Source: Pardosa pseudoannulata | Lineage: Eukaryota; Arthropoda; Arachnida; Araneae; Lycosidae | Reading direction: 5' to 3' | Length of the DNA: 64,000 nucleotides | Assembly (NCBI GenBank): GCA_032207245.1 | Contig: CM063502.1 | Coordinates: forward strand, 52,577,617 to 52,641,616 | Shown here: positions 1 to 10,672 of the stretch, piece by piece | Numbering within the stretch: the first letter of the stretch is position 1 | How the letters are laid out: the number at the start of each line of letters is the position of its first letter | The notes under the pieces: model-generated | Told to the model about the DNA's origin: nothing | The model's database searches: none | What the model saw: only the letters and a program-made list of their open reading frames with translations | Position numbers and translations under genes: made by a program

Positions 1-1371
1 ATATTCCTTAAAAGCAGCAATTTTTATTTATGTGGAAGCTACATGCACTTTTCTTTTAAATTTACGCTTGCTCTCGAAATACTGAAAATTTTCACGAAAA
101 AAGGGTCTATTGACTAAAATATATATTTTAATTAATTTACTTGCCAAAATTTGAAATTAAAAAGTAAATGAAACTCCATATATTTGGTTACGATAAAAAC
201 TCGAATATTTACAAATTAATTCAGCATTCATGCATATCCAATTCCTCAATTTTTGCTGCTTATTGATTCTCTTAAAATTCTAAAGCAGAAATTGCGGCTA
301 GTTTCTACAGAAAAAAATTAGATATTCATAGCTCTGGAAATTATAGCTTGTTAAAAAGTCGTATTATCTATTATACATTTGTGAGTTATCTTAATTTTCA
401 AATATTGTAACTAATGCATTTTAACTAAAATATTACAACTATTTTAAACATTTTAAATACCCAATTAATATAAATTAAACTTATAAACCAAATGTATATT
501 TTCATGTTAGTGAGTGTTAACTCTAAAATTTTAATGGAAATGTACTACTAATTGCGTCAAAAAGTAGTAAGATATTAAGAAATACTTATAACAAAATGCT
601 TATAACATTATACTTATAACATTTTCACATTAAAAATTAAATTTATATATTTAATGCACCTCTTTAGTTACAATCTTAATATTCTAAATTTTGTTTTTCA
701 TCAATTAAGTAACTTTGTACAACATATTTAAATAAATTCTTTTTTAAAAAATTTTAGCTTTTATAAAATGTTCACACAAGTTAACATGGAAACTATTTTT
801 ATAAATTTTTGTGCTGTAACAATAACTTTATATTAAAAATTTAATAACTTATAAAAAATAGAAACAACATTTCAGTACAGCAGCTTAAATGCAAAATTTA
901 AAGATGGCAGTTTGTTAGTTTTATCTTCAGTTTTAGATAACATGTTTCTTTAATCCATATGAATTGGTTTGAAAACGGGAAGTGAAATTATTTTCTAGCT
1001 GGAATAATTAGTTAACCCATTAAGATTTATAATTTTGTGGTATGAAATATTTTCAGTTTGCTTGATTTAATATTTACTAGAAACTTTTCCAAGAGGGCTA
1101 TTAAAGTGGTTCTCAAGTTATTTTTCAGCAGGGTCCATGCCATATGCTAGAGACACCTCAAAATATCCTGTAATCCAGTTTAAGAACCTAGTAGTTAGAA
1201 AATCTGTCACTCAAGACAAATACAAGTACAATTCTTTGCATACTTTTTCAGTGTAGAGTGACGAGGAAACAAAATATAAATTTTAATTATCTTCATGCCT
1301 TCTTTAACAGTTTAACAAGTCTTCTTCGTTATTACTGCGCATTGTTATCTATAATCTTTGTACGAGCTAGA
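1..1371. other. AT-rich DNA, nothing recognised
   Basis: Long A/T runs and frequent stops in all frames. I saw no coding frame, terminal inverted repeat or tandem array. Confidence 0.6.
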
Positions 1372-1415
1372 ATGTATGTATATATGTATATATATATATA
1401 TATGTATACATATAT

Positions 1416-1457
<42 letters not shown>

Positions 1458-1505
1458 TGAGAGAGAGACAGAAAGAGAGCGATAAGCATAAATAAATATA
1501 TAAAT

Positions 1506-1541
<36 letters not shown>
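1372..1541. repeat. Compound TA / GA / TA microsatellite
   Basis: TA-rich repeats (1372-1436) pass directly into a GA run (1435-1483), and after a short gap a second TA run lies at about 1509-1541. The ORF through this stretch is pure repeat translation (YIYIY, then RERERE) and is not a gene. Confidence 0.9.
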
Positions 1542-1543
<2 letters not shown>

Positions 1544-1699
1544 CACATATTATATGTATGTACATACATATATAGTTATATATATTCTGTGTCTGTTGTT
1601 TGTTAAAATTCCAATACCCTAAAGAAATCATTCCAATTAACTAAAACTAAAACAAAGTAAAATATAAGAGGCAAATTGAATGGAACTATAAAGTAATTG

Positions 1700-2725
1700 T
1701 ACTTGAGTGGACACGGTGGAGCCCTCTAGAGTAAGGATTGAGTAGTGTATGTACAAATTTATATTTCTACAACTACTGTAAACATTACGATTTAGTATAT
1801 CTCGTAAAAACCACAGGTTGTCATAGAAACAACTAATGACAACTAATGAAATTCGAATGGGCCCGTATGGTTAGAAGGCATGAGGGATTATTCGTGTATG
1901 GGAAATTTCAACCAGCAAATGGCTTCATGCCTCATAGTGACAATAAAAGACATTGCTAAAATATAACTGGACATTCAAAGTACCACAAGTGAAACTCGAC
2001 CTATGACGTCATCGTGAGACAACAGATGCCATGTGCATATGACGTAATGGACTGTACAACATTTTCTCTTATGTTGGTACAACACTGAGTCACAATTACT
2101 CGTGTGCCATAATTTCTCTCCACAGTTTATAGACATGTGCTATATCATAGTGTAAGTACAAGAATTCATCTGTGTAATACACAACTGTCCTGAAATACCG
2201 ATTTCTTCAGTTACACTGGGTTAACAAAGACATCCTGTGATATACTTATTAGTAACAAATTGTCTTTAAGAAGAGTCTCACTTATTCTGGACTATAACAC
2301 ATATGCCTTAGTCGTTAGAGAAATGAACGACGTCTCCCAGAGTGTATTTTCCAATGACAAATGGGACAAAGATTTGACGTTATAGTTTGACACACTAGTG
2401 AATAACATGGATGACCTCACACTCCACACTCCTAATTGCAAGGAACATCAACAGAAATTACTAAATCAAGAAAGTTGAGGAATAATTGGTTCTATCCCTT
2501 CTCCAATGAATTCCCGGAACTGCATTATATCAAGACAATGTTCATACATATGTTGCTCAAAATGTACAATACTTCTTCAATGCACATGTTCGACTTCTTT
2601 TATCTCTTGCCCGTTCTCTGGGAATGTCACTGCTTTAACATGTCTGGAATTACATTGGTCGACAACGTAGTCATTTGGCAAGCAAAGAGCGTGATTTAGC
2701 TTTGACATCAAATATATCTCTGATA
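1700..2725 (+). mobile_element. Decayed Tc1-like transposase fossil
   Basis: The clear part starts at 2531, in a frame different from the open ORF there: QDNVHTYVAQNVQYFFNAHV, then roughly 15 residues including LARSLGMSLL, a stop, and HVWNYIGRQR. This aligns with the C-terminal catalytic part of Tc1 transposases, where QDNA-x-x-H-x-A is followed by WPARSPDLSPIEHVWD-x-x-GR. The second catalytic D of DD34E is kept. The glutamate before HVW is gone: a TAA stop sits next to its place. The proline of SPDL and its neighbours are also lost. The 5' boundary is set only from the usual 340-residue length and the higher sequence complexity from 1.7 kb. No terminal repeats were found. Confidence 0.6.
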
Positions 2726-4327
2726 TACAGTTCCCCAATGTAACATTCAAAACCTATTTAATTGATTTTCGATAGTACTTTTGTCAAATGAACCTGTACT
2801 TTTTTTATCGTTTGTTTTCCTTTAAGTAATGTGTAAAATAAAATTCCTGAATTCTTGATGATTCTTTCATGGTGCAATATTTTCACTGCAGTAATGAATA
2901 TATGTATGTAGTATGTATAAGCATGTGCATATGTATAAGTATAAATATCGATATTTAATATATATCTGCAGCGTTGTTTAAGAGAATATGTGCATAAACA
3001 AACAAGAAAATCTTGTGAAGAAGAATCTTACTTTAATAATGCACAAATATAAAATGTGTAACATACAGTAGAACTGATTTGATAACACAACTAGATTATG
3101 GAGGAATAGGTTTTATACAGCACTAAAATTGGAATTTGTTTCTCATTGCGAAGCGGTTATCAACTATACTTATCTTTTTTATAGATGTGGCTTATCGACA
3201 CTGGTTCTTATTTAATTTATTTTTATAATTTTTAAATGAGTATATCATCTTCTTTTACCTTCTATTATCATAGCTTTATTTCTTATTCGATATACACAGC
3301 TTCAAAAACAAAATAAACTAATAGCATTATCAAAATCATTCGTATTGTTAACCTAAACAAGTATTTTCTAAAGAAATATTTCCGGTAAAATTTTAAATGC
3401 ATTTTCCGACAGCTTGAACAGCATCTCATGGGATAGATAACTCTCTCTTTAAAAGTAATCATCTTCACATAACCACTAAAGATTTCGAAAGAAGAATAAA
3501 AGTTTGGCTCTTGCTCAGCATATTAAGAAGCGAGCGTTTCATTTTATTCTAAAAATAATTTCTTCTTTGACTCGTGAAGATCTTCCTTTCCGAGTTAAAA
3601 AGTAAAATGAATACTTGGCCATGAAGCGATTAGACAATAATATAAAAACAATGCTTTTCATTATTCAAAGGGCCTCTTGAGGATTTAAAGGTCTCTTATG
3701 TCTAAATAAGTATAGAAATGTTTTCTTAATATTTCAAATCATGTTGTTTCTGCACGAAACTGAAACATTTCAATGCATATTTATTTTACATTTGCTATTC
3801 CTCTTATCTGATGCCCTTTTGGTGAAAATAGACTGTTGAACTAAAGAAAATGAGTGCCTATTACTGGCTTTTTTTAAGGCGTGCTGCGAAAAGTCACAGT
3901 TTGCGTGTCTGAAGTCGAATGTTCTACAAAGTAAAACAGGAAAATTTAGAAAAGAACATTTATTACTTGTCTAGACTTTTTCTGGCTTCTATTTGTAATG
4001 TTCTCTATTCTGGGTTTTCTAATTCTAAGTAACAAAATTTTATGCTGCCCTATTTTGTTTAACAATGTGGTAATACCAATAAAATATTTTAAGAAAAATC
4101 TAAATTTGGAACATATTAACTAAGAATAAAAGACAAACGTATCATGCTTTAATTTGATCGATAAAATAATCAAAAATGAATAGTTATTTTGGAGTAAAAA
4201 AATAAACCTTATGGCAGCCTTAAAACTTAAGTAATTAAATAGATTATATTACATTTAATATATTCCCATCAAACAAATTTTAGTTCTCAAGCTAATACTA
4301 AAGATATTCTCAGTTTTAAAACATTAA
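2726..4327. other. AT-rich DNA, nothing firm
   Basis: No convincing gene. A 61-codon minus-strand ORF (3283-3468) has a hydrophobic tail but no recognisable domain or splice context. A cagtagaactgatttgataac string at 3067 vaguely resembles a pogo-type end but has no partner. Confidence 0.5.
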
Positions 4328-4711
4328 TTAACACATTGTTGATCGGCTATTTTACTGAAAATTTATCTCATGTCACCGGCTATTAATACAATTTGATTCA
4401 TAATCACTCGGACACTCAGATAAAGCATCAGCGTATAATTCATTGAAAGATTCTTCATTACGTTCCGTCATCGTTTTTTTTTTTTAATTTTTTTAATTAT
4501 TAAATATTTTTTACAACAAAAGATTTGGCGGGTCTTATAAGCGAGAGAAACAGCTTGTGTTATACTGACCAACACTTGCACTGTATGGTTGCCAACAGAG
4601 AAAACAACAGCGATGCAAAAAAAAAAAGCATCACGAGTGTACACGTGGCCGGTCAGCAACGTTCGGCTATAAAAACACGAGTTAACTCGTGACCGGTCAA
4701 CAATGTGTTAA
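4328..4711. mobile_element. TTAA-flanked MITE, 384 bp
   Basis: The left end reads TTAACACATTGTTGATCGG. The right end, reverse-complemented, reads TTAACACATTGTTGACCGG: 18 of 19 match, including the TTAA that would be the duplicated target. This fits piggyBac/Kolobok-type cut-and-paste insertion. Near the right end is a perfect 16-bp palindrome, CACGAGTTAACTCGTG (4676-4691), and the motif CGGCTAT occurs near both ends. It has no transposase, so it is non-autonomous. The 63-codon minus ORF inside is not a gene. Confidence 0.75.
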
Positions 4712-5883
4712 GTATGAAATATTCCATTTCAAGTGTTTCCAGGAAAAACAATGCTGATACACAAAATATGACAAAATTAAAACTATTGATAATTTTAGCA
4801 CTTTAGTCAGGAAGTAGGCTATTTTCCTTTTCTCTAATTCACCATTAAACAAATATTGTTACTCTAAATAGGATAAAGATAATGGCAACTTTAAAGTAAA
4901 ATAAGTACGTAAGTTATATTCTGTTACAAATATTACTATAAAACAAATACTGATACTTTAAATAGCACTGTAAATTATAAAAGAAACAACATTAATAATG
5001 CCCATTTTCAAAATTAATATCAGTTTAAATCTTTTCCTGACATCTGACGTAAGAGGATTGCAGAGTATTTTCTCTACAGGTATTCGTCAGTGAATATTTT
5101 TCATATACATAACCCTGGAAAAGAAGCTCATTTTAGCTGTAAAACAGCAATATGTTTTACTTACATTTTTCCTCTCTGCATCACTGACGGTAGCTCAAAA
5201 TTGTTAAATTTTCTTTTCTTTTCATTTAGACCTTTTTAATGGTTTTCAAATAATGCTATTTATATTATCCTGTCTGCATAACCAGTTACTTTTGCAGCCT
5301 TAAGTTATTTTAAATACCTAACAGGGGTATGAAATATTGAAAACGGAAATAAAATGATCTTATAAAACTTTCCTACACATCTTTTTATATTTCATTGACA
5401 TGATGAAAAATCATAAAATGCATATCACAATATATTTTACTCATCTGTGACAACTTTCTTAATAATTTTATTAAACTATTTTAAGCAAAATCAAATACTG
5501 GTCTGATTAACACTAGAATTTAAAAGAATTTGGTTGCTTGTGCACATTTTTATCTGGAATAAAGCTTTTATTTTTCAATATATTATTCTTCTTGTGTTGA
5601 CTTTTTTTAAATCTTCGTGTTTTAAAACTGTATTAAATTTTTAATTACATAACATTAAACTGAAAATGACTGTTAATTTGACACCTCTTTGGGTGAAATT
5701 AAATAGCAAGTCGTTCAACAGTTGTAAAAAGCTCACTACTGATCACATAAGGGTTTAATGTCCATTTTAGGTATGTCTGAATCTTTCATGAAATCACATT
5801 AAAATTTCCCAAGGTAAGAAAAACAAAGCAGGTATTTTTATAAAAGTCATTTTTACTTAGCTAAATTTACCCTAAAGCGAATC

Positions 5884-6161
5884 AGTTCTCCAACTTTTTT
5901 CGCCTCGGTACCGCTATCGGACTAAAAAAAAATTCGAGGACCAAGTACCCTTAGAGTGGTTTGAATGCCAAGAAATAAAAGAAAACAACAATGGAAATTT
6001 ACTGTTCATATTTTTTTCAACTTGAAGAATGGAATTGTTTGAATATTTTTATTATTCCATTTAAGTTTATAGAAAGTTTATTTTACTCTAAAATCACTTG
6101 AACTTGTTATTTCAGTAAAACTCCTTGTACACGCTTGTGACACCCTGTTTGAGATCCATGG
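5884..6161. mobile_element. Possible short hAT-like element
   Basis: The left end CAGTTCTCCAACTTTTTT with a downstream CTCGGTACC is typical of hAT termini of the CAGTG-x-TTCTCAACCTTTTT kind. About 250 bp on, the inverse type (gtgacaccctgtttgagatcc) is seen. The two ends match only loosely and no 8-bp target duplication could be shown. Confidence 0.35.
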
Positions 6162-6351
6162 CTTCAGAGAAATACGCCATACTCACAAAGTTGGTCTTCA
6201 AATTTATTGGCCTTCAAATTTTAATCATTTACATATTTTGGCCAAAGGAATTTGTATGCAAAATTTCCAGATTATCACGTTATTATTAGCAGGTGCTTCT
6301 TTTGTGTGCAAAAGAGTGCATATAAATAATTGGATAATTCACGGGAAAAAA

Positions 6352-6555
6352 TTATTTTCTAATACGAGATGAAAGCTTTCTTGCCTTGAAACCTCTTTTG
6401 AGCTTATTTACAGCCATAATTATTTTATATCTAATAGTTTTATAACCTGGAAAGGCTTTGCCCTTTCTTAGTTTCGTTCAAATAATTTCAACCTTCTCCC
6501 ACTCCTTCGGAGGTAATTGAAACTCTACGCAATACTGATACGGTGCCCTGTACCA
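6352..6555 (-). pseudogene. Coding-looking fossil frame, unidentified
   Basis: On the minus strand one frame stays open for 68 codons except for a single TGA. It reads QYCVEFQLPPKEWEKVEII, stop, then a basic stretch with KLRKGKAFPG and FKARKLSSRIRK before a TAA. The composition is protein-like for such AT-rich DNA, but I recognise no family. It could be a decayed transposon fragment or a host pseudogene. Confidence 0.25.
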
Positions 6556-9027
6556 TTAGGGCGTGACCTAGGTGGTAGGAAAGGAAGGCAACTGTCTATG
6601 ACAGCAAAATTTGGGATCAGAAAAACTGCCTGTATTGGAACGCAGAAATAAACAAGTAAATAAAAATAAACATACTACACGAAAATATATTTCTATTACT
6701 AGGGTTCAGAAAATAAATTAATTATATAATCAAATACAACAGATATTGACAGACTTCTGGCATGCTTATAGTTTGAGTGAGCCATAGACTAGATTTACCA
6801 AGCTTTTTTTTTTTCAAATATAACCGGAATAGATAGATTTTTGAGGATTTCTATACAATAATAACTCGTTTTAATTCAGTTTGTTGTCGTCATCTTGTCG
6901 AAAACCTAAAATTTCGTTTTTAATAAAAAAATTTCCGGAAATTTATTGTCTTCAAATGCATGTCAATTTTACTGGTTATAATATATTTCTTTTATAATTT
7001 TATATCTTATTTTAAGTTAAAATTTTGGAGAGGCAGCATATTTTGTGTTAACTGCAAGGCCAAAATTCTAGGGTTGTAAATGGCACTATTAATAATAAAT
7101 CATGTTCCACTTCCCGAATGATACTGCTATTAAGACACACCGATTTGATTCATCTTTGTAAAGTGTGATGTCACCTTTTCTCGAAACTCAGATGTATTCT
7201 TTTCTGGTATGCGTTTAGATGTATGTTTTTTAGACTTAAAACATTTTTAGGTTTTGTGACTAAAAAGGCTTTTAAGACAGCAATCCTTTTTTATCTTAAG
7301 CACTATATAGCTCGTCAACAGATGGCGCCAGTAAGCAAAATTAAACTCTTTATTATATCTATAATATGATTGAATAATTCGCAACTATCCTCCTCCACTT
7401 TAGTATAGGTTCTTAATTAAATGTATTATCGACAACTCGGACTCATTCCGAGTGTAGATAAGTCAAGCATTAATTTTTGTATAAAGCGCATAAAATTCAC
7501 ATCAATTGGGATCATGTTGTGGAATCTGTAGTCGATCTAAGGAAGAAGATTATGTTTTATTGCCTCAATTTTCATAAAACATTGAATATGATTAGAAAGC
7601 ATATGTAGCTGTGATGAAAGTTTTCAAAGTTTATACCGTTCAGTGATGTAAGTGATGTATTTAGTGCTCACATGTAGGAAAATTGATTTCTGATTGTTTT
7701 TTGTAGGTGTCATAATAAGTCGACATTTAGCTCTTTGAATCAATACCAAAAATACCGGAAAGATATCGTTAGTTAAAATGCCGGATTTTACTGTTAGCGT
7801 AAAATAATGTAATAAATAGAGTATAATATCCCTTTAATTAAAGCAATAAATTACTGCAACCTATTTCTGAAAACTATCAAATTATAAAATACATCTTTTC
7901 TTTTTATCTAATAAAAGATTTAAATTGGATTTCTGAAAAACTGTGATTTCTGCTACACTTAGCAATTATAACTGTTATAATAATTTTCAGATTTTAATGA
8001 AACTTTAACTGCATGTTTTTAATGATGTTATGTATGCATTGAACCAAAAGTGATTAATATATTCATTTAGAAATAAATTATTGGCATTTATAGTAGAAAC
8101 TTTATTTTTCTTGGTTTTTTTCTTTAAATTGGCAATAACTCAATTATACTTTAGAACATTTTCATTCTTTAGTTCATACTTTAGGACATAATGGGTATAT
8201 GTCTACGTTCATCCAAATAAAAGTTATATATGTTTTACATACTTTTTAAATTAGAAATGTTAGTGCTAGGTCAAAAATGCGTTTTTTCCTCAATTTATAC
8301 CAAATTTCAGAAAAAATTATACATCTATTTATTTTAACCTTCCCATTTTTCAATATTTTATAACCTAATATTGCAATATCTTTAAAAAAAATTCCCGTAA
8401 AACATTATTTAAAATATTTTTCCGCTTCAAATATGGTGAGTTTCCTTAAACGAATTGCAGCAAAAATGTGTCCAATTTAACCGCACAAATCATATGTCCA
8501 CACCAGATTTGGGGTCTTCAAAATGATAAATTTTAAATATATAAATGAAGTAAATTTTTGTTTTGATAAAAATCAAGTTAGTAGTGCACTTTATTATCAA
8601 GACACTTTTTGAGTAACATGATTATTTTACTGCACTGAAATCTGTTTTTGTAATACAGTCTTATTTGTGACTTTTAAAAATAATACTTTCCAGTTTGACA
8701 ATTTTTGTAATAAATTATTGATTTTGAAATGTTCTAGCTGTGTTACATTTATATATTTCCTATTCAAAATATTGGAGATTCTATATTATTGAATTGCTTT
8801 GGTGTTGGGCATGCTTTTGAAACCACAAAATACTTTCTTCAGTTACAAAGACTTTAATACAACAAAACAGCAAAAACCATTGATAAGACATTATAATTTT
8901 AAATAATTAATAATTAAATAATTAATAATTTTAAGTAATTGTCTTGCGTAAATATTATTTCACGTATATGGAAATAGATAACCATTTTTGTTTATTTATA
9001 AATTCTAAAATTAAAATGAAAATAATT
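6556..9027. other. AT-rich DNA, candidate intron 3 of the receptor gene, no exon recognised
   Basis: This stretch should contain downstream intron or exons of the minus-strand Cys-loop gene. I looked for the FRQxW, WVPD and Cys-loop signatures on the minus strand and found none. Around 8880-8935 there is an AT-only inverted stretch (ttaataattaaataattaa). Confidence 0.45.
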
Positions 9028-9440
9028 AAAAGCAAACGGTTAGTATGCTCTGTTCTAGGTATATTTTAAGGAATATTTTTGGAAGATTCTGTTTTTATCA
9101 AATTCAGTCTTATATTTTAATCAAAAATTCTTTTATAATAGATTTTTGTCTTCCACGTTTCATGTAACAACATTATAACAACATTCTCATTATAAAATAT
9201 TGTTAAAAATTAAACATTAAAAAATTAAAAATCTGTTATAAAAAAAAGCAAACGGTTAGTATGCTCTATGATAGGAACATTTTTAAGAAATACTTTTGGA
9301 AGATTCAGTTTTTATCAAATTCAGTCTTATATTTTAATCAAAAATTCTTGTATAATAGATTTTTGTCCTCCACGTTTCATGTAACAACATTATAACAACT
9401 TTCTTAATATAAAATATCGTTAAAAATTAAAAATCAACAT
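9028..9440. repeat. Two-copy tandem duplication, 216 bp, just downstream of receptor exon 3
   Basis: The string agcaaacggttagtatgctc occurs at 9031 and again at 9247. The following roughly 190 bases match closely in both copies (gattctgtttttatc, tccacgtttcatgtaacaac and so on). The duplication would lie inside intron 3 of the receptor gene. It is AT-rich with no coding signal. Confidence 0.85.
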
Positions 9441-9524
9441 TCCTTATACCCTTAAAAATGATAATTTTTGTTATTTAATGCAATTTTAAACCTTCAATCA
9501 AACTTTCAAAAATCATTTGCTTAC

Positions 9525-9592
9525 CATTTTGGCATCGCTAACATCAAAAATATCGGAAATAAACATATTCACGCTGATCTGCGTCGGTGAAT
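9525..9592 (-). CDS. Exon 3 of the Cys-loop receptor (68 bp, phase 1 to 0)
   Basis: The acceptor is gcatttcag and the donor GTAAGC. The exon is exactly 68 bp; with the one base carried from exon 2 it reads DSPTQISVNMFISDIFDVSDAKM. Alternating hydrophobic residues (I-V-M-I-I) followed by D-V-S-D-x-K-M match the beta strand 'V-x-V-x-M-[FY]-I-x-x-I-x-x-[VI]-x-x-x-x-M' of Cys-loop subunits. From memory, a 68-bp exon with the same phases at the same place is typical of vertebrate glycine and GABA-A receptor genes. The three coding exons sum to 210 bp (70 codons) with no stop. Exon 4, expected to begin with [DE]Y and an FRQxW-type motif, was not found between 1 and 9519, so it lies in a part I could not recognise or beyond the window. 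Confidence 0.82.
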
Positions 9593-9686
9593 CTGAAATG
9601 CGTTCACAAATATTTGAAATCATACACCGTGTGTGGAATTGAATAAGCAATACTAAGTAAATTTGAAAACTATATTAAAGCATTAC

Positions 9687-9784
9687 CTGCACTTCCAATA
9701 GTATGAGGTCGCAAGTTAGGATCATAATTTCGTAACATCTTATCCAATGTAGTTTTCTGTAGCTGAACCATATTCCCTATTGTT
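9687..9784 (-). CDS. Exon 2 of the Cys-loop receptor: start of the extracellular ligand-binding domain
   Basis: This 98-bp exon lies between a pyrimidine-rich acceptor (ttttcttgcag) and a donor GTAATG. It starts in phase 2, ends in phase 1 and has no stop. Its key stretch is LDKMLRNYDPNLRPHTIGSA. The pattern L-D-x-[LM]-L-x-x-Y-D-x-x-[LI]-R-P is the N-terminal helix and following strand of glutamate-, GABA-, glycine- and histamine-gated chloride channel subunits. By family knowledge the product is a pentameric membrane receptor with the agonist site outside the cell. The subtype cannot be told from this piece; an anion channel subunit is the likeliest. The exon does not reach the Cys loop or membrane segments. 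Confidence 0.8.
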
Positions 9785-9886
9785 CTGCAAGAAAAGGATA
9801 GTTTTTTATCTTTGTCTGATTATTTAAACTATGCAAATATGTATTTTACGTTTTTCAGGCGTGAAATAATATAATTATTTACTTAC

Positions 9887-9972
9887 AGTGGTAAAGATAT
9901 GCAGATCACTAAAACCTGGAGCAACTCCATAATAAATTAATGAAACAAAATGTGCTTTGAGATGTAAAATAT
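9887..9972 (-). CDS. Exon 1 of a Cys-loop ligand-gated ion channel gene (5'UTR, start codon, signal peptide)
   Basis: On the minus strand the start codon is at 9930-9928 and the coding part is 9930-9887: 14 codons plus 2 nt, reading MELLQVLVICISLP. This is a short, strongly hydrophobic secretory signal of the kind such receptors need to enter the ER. A consensus donor GTAAGT follows (plus-strand 9881-9886). A pyrimidine-rich acceptor ends just above 9972, so 9931-9972 would be 5'UTR if that acceptor is used. The split codon CT|A joins exon 2 in frame as leucine. The exon alone would be unrecognisable; the call rests on the in-frame join to exons 2 and 3. Promoter and any upstream noncoding exon were not found. 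Confidence 0.7.
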
Positions 9973-10568
9973 CTGAAATGAAACAGTGAATTATATTTTT
10001 ATTTGGCATTTTTTCATAAAAAAAAACATGATGCACATAGTTATTTAAAAGTGAGATAATAATAATGTGTATAGATATAGATAGATAGGCACAGATAAAT
10101 TATCTTTTTTCTGTGAAAATGGTGTAAGTCTATTTTTTATTACACGGAAGTCATCAAGTTGGTATAAATTATGTTGGTATAAGTTAATAAGCTTATTTTA
10201 TGTTTATAATAAAAATACTAAATTGAATTAAATTTATAATGGGATCCTTTTCAGTTGAAAGTATTAATTAAAAGAAAGTAGTATAATTTTTAACTAAATA
10301 TTATGTTTTATGGAAAGTACACTTGCTTTCAAAATAATAACATTTGTAAATTGATTTACTAAGTAAATTTATATTGATAAAATAATGAAAATTTTGTGAG
10401 ATTTTTAGGGGTTAACTATTTAGAGATAAAAAAAAACTCATAGCACATTACAGTCATAGTTGTCATTAACTAACTTTTCATTAAAAATGGAGTTAACTAC
10501 TTTCAATCAAAGAAAACGACTGAAATATATTGTAAACAAGTTTGTTGATTGAAGTACTAAGGAGTAAT

Positions 10569-10672
10569 GTTTTGCTACATGAGGGCTAATGAGACCAGGA
10601 CCTACTGCTTAAAGCCGATTCTGAACTGTTGCGTACATTTATGCTAGCAGTGGCATTTGAACCCGTGATATC
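10569..10672 (-). mobile_element. tRNA-derived SINE (family A), truncated copy
   Basis: Reverse-strand match to the family-A body: gagggctaatgagacc, ggacctactgcttaaagccg and a degraded box B region (tttgaacccgtgat). The tRNA-like head is mostly missing. Confidence 0.8.

Noticed and set aside
2436..2699. 87-codon plus ORF
   Set aside because: The recognisable Tc1 transposase residues are in another frame; this ORF is a shadow.
7140..7230. Minus-strand NTSEFREKVTSHFTKMNQIG as a possible receptor exon 4 (FREKW-like)
   Set aside because: No W after K, wrong phase relative to exon 3, an early stop and no good donor; coincidence is likelier.
8460..8530. Minus-strand LVWTYDLC as a possible WxPDLFF receptor motif
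   Set aside because: Stop directly after, no acceptor and no supporting residues around it.
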